Source: Rhizomys pruinosus (taxonomy: Eukaryota; Chordata; Mammalia; Rodentia; Spalacidae). Taken from it: DNA of 64,000 bases. This document shows positions 23,263 through 34,880 of this stretch, in pieces; the first letter of the stretch is position 1; the number at the start of each line of letters is the position of its first letter. A model generated the notes under the pieces. That model did no database searches. It had not been told where the DNA came from and was given only the letters and a program-made list of their open reading frames with translations. Both the position numbers and the translations under genes were made by a program. The stretch lies in assembly GCA_009823505.1 (NCBI GenBank), contig VZQC01006595.1, positions 496,001 through 560,000 on the forward strand. Direction: 5' to 3'.

Positions 23263-23554
23263 CATGCACAGACTAATTGCTCCTTCCTGTTTACACACAA
23301 TCAATCTCTTCCGCTGTGGGAATCACTGCCAAGTACAGAGTGGACCAGAACAATGCCTGGATGGGGAGGGCCCTGTGATGCTCTGTCCTTCAAGTTCAAG
23401 ACTTGCCTATCCAACAAAACAAGCAAGAAAAACCAACCAAAGCAGCCTTTGCCCTGTCTACACTATCGGCCCATGTGGAGGGATGTCTGTCCTCACTGAG
23501 CCCAGTCCTCATCCCAGCCCCCCTCTTCCTCTGTTCTTCTTTCTCTTTCTTGAG

Positions 23555-23706
23555 GGGGGGGGGTCTTTTTCAAGACAGGGTCTCCCTGTAGCCCCAGCTG
23601 GCCTGGAACTTGCTCTGTAGACCAGGCTGGTCTTGAACTCAGAAAGATCTGCCTGCCTCCACCTCCCGAGTGCTAGAATTAAAGGTGTGCGCCACCGCGC
23701 CCGGCT
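23555..23706 (-). mobile_element. B1 SINE
   Basis: TTCAAGACAGGGTCTCCCTG, GTAGACCAGGCTGGTCTTG and GTGCGCCACCGCGCCCGGC: reverse B1. Confidence 0.92.
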
Positions 23707-24519
23707 GTTCTCCTTTCTTTCATTACAGCCGTCATCACCACAAGCCACGGGTGACACTGGTCCTCCCCAAGCTGCACAAGTCAGAAACCTGAATTTGGTC
23801 TTTCAACACTTGTGCCTCCAGCCCTGCCTACAGCATGTAGATGAGAGTACTGGGTGAGCCTGGACCCTCCCGGTCTACCAACATCATCCTATCTCCATCT
23901 CTGCCAACAGCACCCATCACCTATCGCCAGGAACTTCCATGTCATGTCACTGGCTCTGGGTATGCTCTCTGCCCCCACCCCCATTCCTCGCTGCCTGAGA
24001 TCACAGTCACCCTGCCCCATGCCCTTCCCTCTTGATGCTGTCTGGATAGAGGTCCACCCATCATGGCTCCTGCAGGCCTATCCAAGAGCCCTGGGCTAAC
24101 TTCCTGTGTCCTGTCAGCTCCTCCCCACCTTCAGCCTGCGCCTTTCCTTCCGCTCAGCCCGGGCCCCTTCAGCTTTCGGCATCTTGTCCTCCATCGGCAC
24201 CAGGACCCCCCTGGGAACCTTGCCTGCAAGAGGCGACTCCGGGGCGGGTGCCACCTCTTGTGGAGGCTCCCCTCTGCTCTTACTGGGTCCATTTTTCAAC
24301 CCAAAGCACAGGGCCTCCCTTTGTAAATGTCTGGTGCCCTTTCGTTGTGGCTCCCTTGCCTGGACTAGACCTGCGCCCGAGGCTCAGCCACCTGGTAACC
24401 CCAGGGCTTCCGGCAAATCTCGCTTCCTCTCTGGGGCATGTGCAGCTGCGGGAAAGCCACTGAGGACTTCCCACACCTGGATCACATGACGGTTCACTCA
24501 CTGCTCTTATTAATCTTAA

Positions 24520-24665
24520 TAGCAGCCCTTTGAAGCAAGTTCTATTCTTATCTGCATTATCTCTATAAAATGAGAACCGGGTGGGGAAGGGGTGACATAA
24601 CTTGTCCAAGATGTCACAGCTGTTAAGTGGCAGGCTCAGATCTGCCTGGCTCCACATCGGGAGCA
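24520..24665 (-). mobile_element. MIR-like fragment
   Basis: ATAAAATGAGAACC, ACTTGTCCAAGATGTCACAG and GTTAAGTGGCAGGCTCAGA follow reverse MIR. Confidence 0.65.
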
Positions 24666-25064
24666 CTTAGCCACGAGCACACCGAGAACGAGAACCAGAG
24701 CGCTAGGAGCACAGAGTAGTCCCAGATGAGGGCTACGGCCACTCGGGAAGGTGAGAGCTGACTCCAGGCTGGTCTAGCCTGTTGACCTGTGGGCTGCTGG
24801 AGAGCTTGATGACTATCTCCTCACCCCTACCCTGCCAGGGGGGAAGTAGAGCCCCGACGACCTGAAGAGAGGCCCGTCCTGGGAAACCACTGGGGAGGGG
24901 GAGCTACCAAACCCTGGGGCCACAGGTGGGCCCACCTGCCCTACAGGCATGGGGCAGAGCGGGCTGCCTGGAACAGAACCAGGGAACCTCCACCTGCTGG
25001 ACCAGCAGCCAGAACCTTCGAGATGCGTTGGGAAACTGCAGCGTATATCCTCTCCACCCAAACC

Positions 25065-25215
25065 GGTTCCAGTCCAGGCTTAGCCCTTACTGCGTTGTGT
25101 GGTTTGGGGAGGTCATGTCATGTCTCTGAAACGCTGTCTTATCTGTGAAGTGGGAACATCACCATATGACCTTTACCCTATGAAGATTAAAATGCCACAC
25201 CCAGCACAGGGCAGG
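25065..25215 (+). mobile_element. MIR-like fragment
   Basis: GTTCCAGTCCAGGC, CTTACTGCGTTGTGTG and CTGTCTTATCTGTGAAGTGG follow forward MIR order. Confidence 0.6.
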
Positions 25216-27083
25216 CCTTGTGTATCAGCATCCTGCACCTTCCTCTCCCTGCCCATCCCAAGACCTTCCTGGGGAGGAGGGAACTGGAGGAAGCAGCCCA
25301 GGGCTCATCATCAGACAAAGGCATTCATAGCCCTGATATTAAAAGATAACCTTCCTGTCACCCTGCCTTGTTGAGAGGAGAGCCCACATGGCGTTCTGAC
25401 AGCTGGGAGCAGCTCGCTATGTTGTGATGGTGTCTACAGACAGGCAGAAGAACCCAACAGGCCGGTGCCTGGTGATGTGGCCCTGCTGTGTGGAGAGAGG
25501 AACAGCTGGGGTGCCGGCACCCCTCTAGACCAGGGAACAGCTCTGAAGGGGCTTTAGTAGGACTCAGGCTTGAATGCTAAGTGACCAGACCACCTGAGCC
25601 CGATTTTTGTTATAAGTGCCAGGCACGGGGGATGGGCAGGGTCGTGGCCTGTCACTACCGGGAAGGTGTGATGCCAGGATAATAGCCGGGTCATGGGCAG
25701 CATCACGCCCCCACCCACCCTACATCTCCGCTTCCATTCTGCTGGCTGTGCACATCCAAGCCTACGCCTCGGCATCTGTTCAGAGGATGCTCTGGCTTGT
25801 TCAGAGGATCTTGCCTGCCATGCTGTTGGCCAAAGCCAGGCATCCATTGCTAGAGCTGCAGCCCAGGGCTTTCCATAGACATCTCCCCACCCCCTGCCTC
25901 AGGTGCTCATCTGTCACATAGGCAAAGACCCTGACCCACCTCCACCCCATTTCACCACCAGTGCTCTGCAGGTCCTAATGGCCTGGGGTACTAGGTGGCA
26001 AATATCTACTGTAGGGTCTCATGTGATGGCAGAGAGAGACCAGACAGAACACGCTATCTAGTCACACACTGAAGGAGGGCAGGGGTGTAGCACTGTGACC
26101 CATGGCAAAACAGGACACTATGCAGCTGGAAACTGTCACTGTTAGGTGCCCATGGTAGCTGGACCCTTTGCAATACCTTTCTGCACTGGCCTGGCCCCAA
26201 TCCTGCAGAGGTTCCAGACCATTATGTTAGGCTCCCTGGAGGAAGGGGGTAGTCTGAGATGTGAGCCCAGGATGCCAGCCTTGAGTCTGCCTCACCAGCC
26301 AGCACAGTCCCTGATGTGGATTTCTTCGGAAGGAGATGGAGTGACTTGGAAGCTAGAGACCCAAATAATGGTCTGGTTCTTGAGACTCCATTTGGATTTG
26401 GATCTGTCCCAAATGCAGATGTCCCCCATAGGAGAGCAGTAGTGAACCAAGGACAACTCTGTCCTGCCCACTGAGGAGCCCATGGCTGCAAGGGCTCAGC
26501 CAGGAGTGCCTGTGCCCAAGCTGGCAGAATGCCCACCAAGCTGCTCTGCAGTCCAAGGTCATCTGCTCAGGAAGAAAGGCATTTGTTGCCCACCCTTGCT
26601 GCCCACTGGAGCTGGGCTCAGGCAGGGCTGACAGACAGCTCCTAGTGAAGGCGATTGCCTTGGAAAGGGCTAGTTTGGAGCGGGGGTTGGGGATGTGACA
26701 GGTCCACAGTGACAATGTCTCCACAAGGAGCTTCCTGGGGCTGCTATGACAGCCCCATCTCTAGCTGTGGAGGAGGTAGACACAGATCAGCCCAGGCTTC
26801 CTGGGCAAGGGCTCAGCACAAGGTTGCCTCCTCCACAGGAGCCCTGGAAGTCACCTGTCACCAGGGACCAGTGATCACATCCCACCCTGTTTAACTCCAC
26901 CACCTCCTGTCTCCTGGCCGCAGCCTCTAACGGCCGTTGGCCTCCTGCCTCCCCCCCGGCCAGGTATCTCACTAAAGCAGGCATCCCCATTTCTCACATG
27001 CAGCGATGCCTTCGAATCTGTAGTGTGTTCTCTGCTTCTCCCTGCAGCCCATCCTGAACCTCCCTGACTCTGGGCCCTGTATG

Positions 27084-27094
27084 GTGTGTGTGTG

Positions 27095-27125
<31 letters not shown>

Positions 27126-27126
27126 C
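27084..27126. repeat. (GT)n microsatellite
   Basis: About 21 GT units with one C interruption. Confidence 0.95.
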
Positions 27127-28871
27127 TCATTCTACCTTTCTCAGACCTGCACAGCTTGGGTACCGCCTCCTTGAAGCCTTTCCTGAACCAAAGCCCCGAA
27201 GTTGGGTTGTTGAGTGAACCCTACTGCTAGCACACACCCCTTAGACCATCCATCATCACAGTGGGGTGTACTCAAGGCCAGCTATGCTATTTGCTCACAA
27301 TGCCACATTCCACCTTGGCACTGACCATGGCCTGCTAAGGCCTGTTCATCCTTTCACCCACCCAAACTGAATGTCCTCCAGCTGCCCTTGATGAGGGAGA
27401 GGAGGCGATTGCCCATGTGGGCGGGAATCCAAGGACTCTGACTTACCCAGCCTTCTGGCCACCTACTCTTGTGTCTCAGCTTCCTGGGGGTCGTTCCTGG
27501 CTCAGTTGGATTCCAGGCCTGGTCACTTGGAAAGGCCCGTCAGCAGCCCTTCCCAGCAGCACTAGCTCCTCTCTCTGGTTCCTCCACCTTCGGGCCTGTC
27601 CCCAAAAGTCCTTCCTTCCCTTGATTGTGATGTCCTGGCTTCAAAGTTTCACCTTGAATCTTTATGTCCTCACGTTCCATCCAGCCTCTCGGCCTCCCAG
27701 GCCTGCAAACTGGCCGGCTCTGTGCTTTGGTTGGTAGCCCAGGGAGAAATGTCTCTGACCATGCAGCCGGCCGAGGTCCCGAGCTAGGCTTGGGCATGCT
27801 CTGTCCACTGTCCCCCAGTACAGCTTGCAAACCCCATCTGGGGCTTTGCCCAGGCCCCACCTCCTCCCCACCAGGCGAAGGGGCTGGGGGCTGCAGATGA
27901 TGAAGTCGTCAAGGAAGGAGCATGCTAAAGATGTAAACGAACCCGTGAAATCTCGGGTGACAGCCGTGACCGCTGTGGCTTCAGCCATTAAACACGGAGC
28001 TTTAACGGCCCTGAAATACACCTGGGGCGCTCGTAGCTGCGCCTGCTCAATTTGCTCACATGAACCTGTGCATACTCCCACAGCTTGGGGAACAGGAGGG
28101 ATGTGCAGAAAGGTAGGAGGGGAGACTGGGGTCCTGGGTGGGGGCTCATGGCCACCCCCCTTATAGCCACAATTTATACATGTGTGTAGCACTCACTCGT
28201 TCCTGTGTCCTTCCCAAAAGGCCGTGAGTTACACGCCACTCAACATCCAAGCTCCTTGACCCTCAGCCCACCCTCCAGATGTGCATCACAGTGCCAGGCC
28301 TTCACCAGGCACCAGAAGTGTACTTGGGTACATTGTCCATCAAGGAACATTCTGGAGAACCCAAATCCTTTGAGTTGCAAAGCGTAGGTGGGGACTTGGG
28401 TCTCCGTTCCAGTCTTGGTTCTGTTGGTTCTGACACTCATAAGGTCAAAGGGAAAGGCTCTATCCTGCCCCACCCTGCCCCACCCAGCCCTGCCCTGCCC
28501 TGCCCTGGGGCATCCCGTGGGTGTATCTGCAACCGAGTGCCACTGGTCACTGCTGCCTGGTAGTGGGTTCACCACCTGCTGGGTCATGCCCATTCCATCA
28601 TTTCTGTTGTCTTGGTACCAGGCAGCCATGGCAGTACCCCAGGAACCCTGCCAGTTGCCCTAAGGAAGGATTTGCGTGTCCCTTCAACTGTACTGTTCCT
28701 ACCACAACTGCCCTGCACCCACCCTGCACTAAGCAAGGACCTCTTGAACTTTCCTTCCCCTGTCTGCTGTGGCCTCTCTCTCCACTGTGATATTGCTCCC
28801 CCCCCCCATGCCACTTTCCTCTGTTGAATTCAGCTCCAAACCACTCAAGTGCCAGGTCTCCAAGGCAAGTT

Positions 28872-28955
28872 GCCACACCCCAGTACCTAGGAGGTAGAAG
28901 CCAGACCATGAGTGCCAGGCCAGCCTGAGCTACATAGGGGCCCTGTCCCCCAAAT
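28872..28955 (+). mobile_element. B1-like fragment
   Basis: CAGTACCTAGGAGGTAGAAG and CCAGGCCAGCCTGAGCTACA resemble the middle of an old B1. Confidence 0.45.
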
Positions 28956-29986
28956 CCAAAGCTCCTGCTGCCTCCCAGATGGGACAGGTGTCCCCAGGGC
29001 CTCTGGAACATCCACCTTCTCAGAACTGATCATGGTGACACAGCCATGCTGGGCCATTCTGTGTCTCCCTTGAGGCATCTGGAGAGATCTCTGAAGTGCA
29101 GTCTTGTGCTCCCCACTTCCCTCTGGGGAACTTTCCAAACACAACCCTTTCCTCTTGTTCCTGGGAGGCTGGGGGCTCATCTTATGTCCTTTCCAGGCAT
29201 CTCCTGTCACAGATGACAGAAAGGGGGTGTTAAGGACTTTTATTTTGGAAGTTCACAAGCAGAAAACTGCCCCTCCATCTGGGCTGATGGGAGTTGGTAA
29301 TAAGAACAAAACCCAGAGAGTTTTCCAATGAGGAAAGGCCAGTCTGGTGGGGGCCAGGCAATAGCTGAAAGGCAGTTGGGCCCAGCAGGGAGAGATTCCA
29401 GATGCCCCATGCTGGAAGCCACCGTCAGGAGGAACTGACAGCGCAGGATCTGTGCACTGAAGGGGGCAGTATAGACTTCAGAGTGGGGGCTGTTGTCAAA
29501 GAGCAGGCTCAGAACAGAACGCCTGGCTGGGTCCGGGCCCCCTGCTGGAGGTCTGAGGATGCAAGTGGATGGGAGAACTAGCAGTCGCTCAATATCCAGC
29601 CCATGTGTCAAATGGGGATCCTGACTGTGGCCTCCTCACGGGCTTTTCTGATGAGTCAGTTAATATAGTCATCTCTTGAAACAATGCCTATGGCCAGGGA
29701 TCAGCTGATTGTTATTCCTGATCCGCTGTGCTTTGCTAAGGTTACCATGATGGTAACAGTCCTGATCCTTTATGGAGAAGCAGCTGTGAGCTGGTCAAGT
29801 CACAGTGAATCTATCCTCATGGCAGGCACTCCGGGAGCGGATACTCCATGCAGAGGACTAGAGGGAGGAGTCAGCTGTCCTGGATCTCATAGCATCAGGT
29901 GAAGAGCCAAAAGCTCTTCGCAGACGACCCCTGGGTGAAAGCTCTCGGCTCAGCCGGGCTTTCTCTTCTTGCTGCCTCCTCTCCCT

Positions 29987-30130
29987 GACCCCTAGTTCAT
30001 GACCCCTAGTTCATGACCCCCACTGTATGATCCCTAGTTCATGACCCCCAGTGTATGATCCCTAGTTCATGACCCCAAGTGTATGATCCCTAGTACATGA
30101 CCCCCAGTGTATGATCCCTAGTTCATGACC
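29987..30130. repeat. 14-bp tandem repeat with 28-bp higher-order phase
   Basis: About ten units of a 14-mer; two variants, ATGACCCCCAGTGT and ATGATCCCTAGTTC, alternate regularly for most of the array. Confidence 0.85.
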
Positions 30131-30585
30131 CGCCCCCAAAGTGCAGCACCGTAGCACTGGGGTTGTGTCCTGTAGAGGCTGGGGCTGACCCAGGGAGCCT
30201 GTTCTGTGGGAGCCTCCAGGGGCAGTAACCAGAGGAGGGTCCCTCCTCTCCTGGTGACCCTGCCCACGGTCCAGAGCCTCTGCCCACAGCTTGTTTCCCT
30301 CCGGGACTCATTTAGGACCACTGGCAGCTGGCTAGGGGACTTCAAAGATAGTATTTGATGAGTTTTAGCAGCTTCAGCAAAACTCTAATTTGAATTTCAG
30401 GCACTGGTGTGTGATTTCCTTGGTGACAGCTCCGAGGAACGCTCAGGCTCGGCTGTCATCTGGGGGTTCTCCACCGCTGCTGCCTGAGGAGAGGGAGGCT
30501 GTGCGGAGCCCGGCTCCATTGACGCTCTGGGAGGAGACGGGGATAAATAAGTGACAGGGAGGGCCAGCTAGCTGTGGGAGGGAGG

Positions 30586-30905
30586 GGACATGAGAGCTGA
30601 GAGGGGAGGGGGGGAGAGAATGGGAAGAGGAAAGGGAAAGAGGAAGAGGAGGAGGAGGGGGAGGGGGAAGAGGGGGGAGGAGGGGGGAAGGAGGGGGAGG
30701 GGGAGGAAGAGGGGGGAGAAGGAGGGGAAGGAGGGGGAGGGGGAGGAAGAGGGGAGAGAAGGAGGGGGAGGGGGGGAGGGGAGGAAGAGGGGAGAGGAGG
30801 GGGAGAAGGGGGAGGGGAGGAAGAGGGGGAGGAGGGGATAGGGGAGGAGTGGGAGGAAGAGAGGGGGGAAAGGAGGGGGAGGAGGGGGAGGGGGAGGAAG
30901 AGAGA
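30586..30905. repeat. Polypurine (GGGGA/GGAAGA) low-complexity tract
   Basis: About 320 bp almost wholly purine on plus, built from GGGGA, GGAGG and GGAAGAGG units. A 40-bp offset internal repeat is visible (30684-30720 against 30724-30760). It has many G runs of three or more. Confidence 0.93.
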
Positions 30906-30987
30906 ATTTAGAAAGGGAATACGGGTGAGGTTGGGGGACCTGGGAGAGGCAACAGAGTAAAGTGGGGGGAGGGGTAATTATACTGAG

Positions 30988-31009
30988 AAGAGAGAGAGAG
31001 AGAGAGAGA
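30988..31009. repeat. (AG)n microsatellite
   Basis: About 11 AG units downstream of the polypurine tract. Confidence 0.9.
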
Positions 31010-31875
31010 AGGTGGAAAGACAGACTGACAGGCTGAACGCTAGACTGAAGAAGAGCAAAGATCTAGAGACCATGAAGACTCAGGTGCTCAAAGACAGAAC
31101 TACAAGAGAGACCCAGGCAAGGAGAGGGCAGATGTGAGAACACACACACACATCCCACAAGAGCACTGCACACTCCATAGGACCCTTGGGAGGGTAAACG
31201 CGATGCTGCGTGGAAGGGCTCAGCACGGTCCCCAGGGCAGCTGGATCTGACCTGAAGCACCTAGCTGGTTCTGAGTCCGTGTTCCCCCCACGCTGCTATT
31301 CTGGGAAGGAGACAGGGCCTGGCCACTCCTGCCTCCTCCCGCCTGGGCGGGAAGCCTCATAAACCCCACAGGCCTTCAAGGCCAAGCCAGACTTAGAGCT
31401 CTTGGTACCACAGACCCTGAATTGGCCAGCCAAAGTGCACGAGGCCAGATGGGGAGGAGTGGTGGGGAGTGGCAGCCCAGAAGGGTCAGCGGTACTGCAG
31501 GATGGCTGATGGGCCAAGCCGAAGTGTGGAGAGAGCTCTGCTGTCCGATGGCCACCAGCCACCCGCGGCTATTGACCCGTGCAATACGTCTAGAAGTCCG
31601 AGTTGACTTCTAGACTTAGCAGAAAATGTAAATTTGTCAGTATTTTATATTGATACTGGTTAAGATGCAAGAAATTCTGGTGTGTTGAGTTAAATAAAAT
31701 AGACTAAAATTAAGTGGGACCTGGAGCCTGCTCAACAGTCCCGGCTGCTTGAGAGGCAGAGGCCTGAGGGTCCTCAAGCCCAGGAGTCCAAGGCCAGTCT
31801 GGGCAACACTCTGAGAACTTTTTCAAAAGGAAACATTTCCACCTCTTTGATTTTCCTCTTTTAATGTGGCTATTA

Positions 31876-32089
31876 CAGGCTGGAGAGATGGCTCAGCTCT
31901 TAAGAGCACTGGCTGCTCTTGCAGAGGGCCCTGGTTCAGTTCCCAGCACCCACGTGGTAGTTGACGACTGTCTGAAACTCCAGTTCCAGGCATCTGACGC
32001 CCTCTTCTGACCTTCGAGGACATTGCATGACATGGTGCCTTTACACACATGCAGCCAATACACTCGTACACATGAAATAAAAATAAATA
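31876..32089 (+). mobile_element. B2 SINE with target-site duplication
   Basis: GGCTGGAGAGATGGCTCAGC to an AATAAAAATAAAT tail, flanked by TTTTAATGTGGCTATTA at 31859-31875 and 32090-32106 (17 bp, perfect). It lacks the internal 17-bp duplication. Confidence 0.93.
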
Positions 32090-34650
32090 TTTTAATGTGG
32101 CTATTAGAAGATTTAAAATTACAAAGTGGCTTGTATCCTGTTTGTGTTAGGTGTCCTGTTTAGACTATTCAAGCTGGAAGAACAGCCCATGGATAGACGC
32201 TCCAAACTTTACCATACAGGTGTCGAGACTGAGGTCCAAGGGGAAGGACTTGTTCCTGGTGCCAGAGCCAGGAAGGGGTGTTTGGAACGCTGCCTGCAGG
32301 GTCTTTGGGACGGAGAGCCAGGACAGTGCCAGCCTCCTGCTCCCTCCCAGCCCTGGCAAGGCCTGGCTCAGTTCTCATTAGGGGGAGATTTGTAGGCATA
32401 AGTTACCAGAGTCAAACACCTGCCGGGTAGATTAGGCGCTTAGAAAGGCTCCTGCCAGGGCTGTCAGAAGATCCTGATCCCAGCCAGAAGCCTCATCAAG
32501 GACTGAGCCAGAGAATCCATGACACCCCAGCACGGAAGGAGTGCGTTAATTTCAACAGCCACAGGGAGTTGGGGGGACCATCAAACTGAACTATCCATTG
32601 TGGAGTCTGCAGAGCCCTCCCATGGCTGAATGAAAAGCAAGAATGAAGTTCCGAAAGCCTTACCTGCTCCACGTCTGGGGACCCAGCCATAGGGCCTGCA
32701 AAGAACAGAGTCTGGAGCCAGAGCTGGCCGAGTGGCAAGTCTGTGCCCAGCTGCCAGGCCTTTCTTTGCAGCCTGCTATCAGGATGTGAGCCTGGAGGTC
32801 AGACCAACCCGGCCCGCTCTGCCGCCGATCCTGGCTGTGCCAGTCTCTCCGGGTCTCCGCTTCCTCATCTGAAACCACACGCTGCCTTCTGGGAGGGCGG
32901 CTACGAGAGCCAACCTGGCGACAGGTGCTTAGCCACGTGCTGCGAGGATTTCTGCTCAGCAAGCATTTCCTGGGCAGCTGCACTGGCCCAGCTGTGAGGA
33001 CCAGCGGTAAGCACACCTGGTCAGGTCGGGGCCTGGGAGCTTTCCCCGTGGATCTGCAATGTCAAGGCTAAATGCAGAAATAAAAGACCTGTAGCTGGAC
33101 GGAGAGTATGCCACCCTGGGCGGCGGGAGGGACAGTGTCCCGAAGGCAGTATCTCTATGTGTCAGGACCCTGCAGAGGCTGTGCCCCACCCAGACCCCCA
33201 CCCCACCCTGTTACTGCTGCCTCCCAGCATGCCCTTGGGCAAGTCACTTCCCAGTGACTTACTTCAGTGTTGAATGGGGAATGCAGACATACTGAGACCA
33301 CTCTGCCCATGTGGGGGGGGTCAGTCACTCCACTCTAGAGGTGACCTCTGCCTGACCCTGTGCTGGCTGGTAAGGCGGGCACAGACAAGAGTGGCAGAGC
33401 CTGCCCAGGACCAGGTGCTACTAGGAGAACAAAAGAGGTCTCTCTGCACAGAGACCACCGGAGGCCCCAAAGCAGAGTGGATCTTCCTTCTCTTACAGAA
33501 GCGGGGCGGAGCAGCAGATTTGGCTTCCATTGGGCTCCTTTACCCTGAGTGAAGGATGAGGGGAGGACAGAGTGATGGGGTTGGGAGGCTGGCAGAGGTC
33601 AGGTCTCGGGGGGCCCATCTATCCAGCGAAGCTGCCAGGACCTCATCTTGGGCGTCATGGGGCGCCGTAGCAGGTCTGGTATGGTCAGGTCTGTATCCTG
33701 GGCAGCTCTCTGACAGCCGAAAGACTTGTAAAGACATCTCTGGCCCCCTGGGCCTCCGCTTCCTGACTGGGGGTCTCCAGGGCCTCCAGCTGCCCCTGCC
33801 GTCTCAGCACGAGCTCTGTTTGTAAACAGCTCCAGAACGGGATGGTAGCTCTTGAGCAGACAGCCCAGGGCACCCATGGGCAAGCTGAGCACAGGCGTGT
33901 GGATGCCTGCCCCCTGTCACCCCCTTCCTGTCTCCTCACCTCCTCTGAACCTTTCAATTATGGGACTCAAATCCCAGCTCAATGCTTAACTCCTGTGTGA
34001 CTTCTGGCACGTGATCAGTTTCCTGGCTCCTGTTTCCCCTTCTATAGAACCTGGAGGCAGAGCCCAGTGGCTTCCACGGGCTCCTTTAGTAAACAGCCAT
34101 GTGGAGCAGGTGGTGGTGATGGTGATGGGACTGCGTTCACCTCCCCCTCTACAGATGGCCAAGTCCAGACTGAGAGGAAAGTGGCCTGTCCTGACCCTTC
34201 ACACCCCAGAGACAGACAAGACCAGGGCTGTTCCTGTGGCCCTGGCTCTGGAATTCTTTCAATCGGGTAGCCACCTGGAGCTGAGACAGCTCTGACGGGG
34301 ACTCCAGGCCAGGAGATTTTCTGAGCTGAGCCCCTTGGCCTACTCCCCCACCCCACCCCCCACCCCCCACCCCCAGTCAGAAAGACTCAGCCTCGCTGAT
34401 CTACCCCAGCTGCCGTGCCCAGCTCAGTTCATGGAGCCTGGACACTGAGCCCTTCCCCCAGCCCTCGAGTGGCTCTGGTCACATGGTGTTGTGTGTTGTC
34501 CAGTCTCCTTGCATGCCCCTTAGTAGACTGTGGGCTTCTTAAAGGCAGTGTCACTGAGCGTGGTCATCTTTGTCCCCAGAACCAGGGTTGGCCACTGTGT
34601 TTCCAGCCCCGACCCAGTCCTTAACTTTTGGTATTCCCCAAAGATCTTTT

Positions 34651-34880
34651 TTTTAAAGACTTTTTAAAAATTTATTATCTTTATGTGTATTAATGTAATG
34701 TGTGCATGTAGTTTGGTGCACCCATGTCGTGTAATGCTGCAGAGGTCAAAAGAGGGTGTTGTGTTCCCCTGGAACTGGAGTTAAAGACGGTTCTTAACTG
34801 CCATGTGGGTGCTGGGAATCGAACCCAGGTCTTCTGCAAGAGCACTCGGTGCTCTTAACCCTGAGCCATCTCTCCAGCCC
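34651..34880 (-). mobile_element. B2 SINE with target-site duplication
   Basis: Reverse B2 ending TGAGCCATCTCTCCAGCCC. Flanked by TCCCCAAAGATCTTTTT-type direct repeats at about 34634-34650 and 34881-34896. Confidence 0.92.

Noticed and set aside
24106..24489. 127-residue plus frame with Ser/Pro-rich sequence
   Set aside because: No domain, no conserved motif, and it overlaps ordinary unique sequence next to a MIR remnant.
30590..30841. Arg/Gly/Glu-rich open frame
   Set aside because: Translation of the polypurine tract; low complexity.
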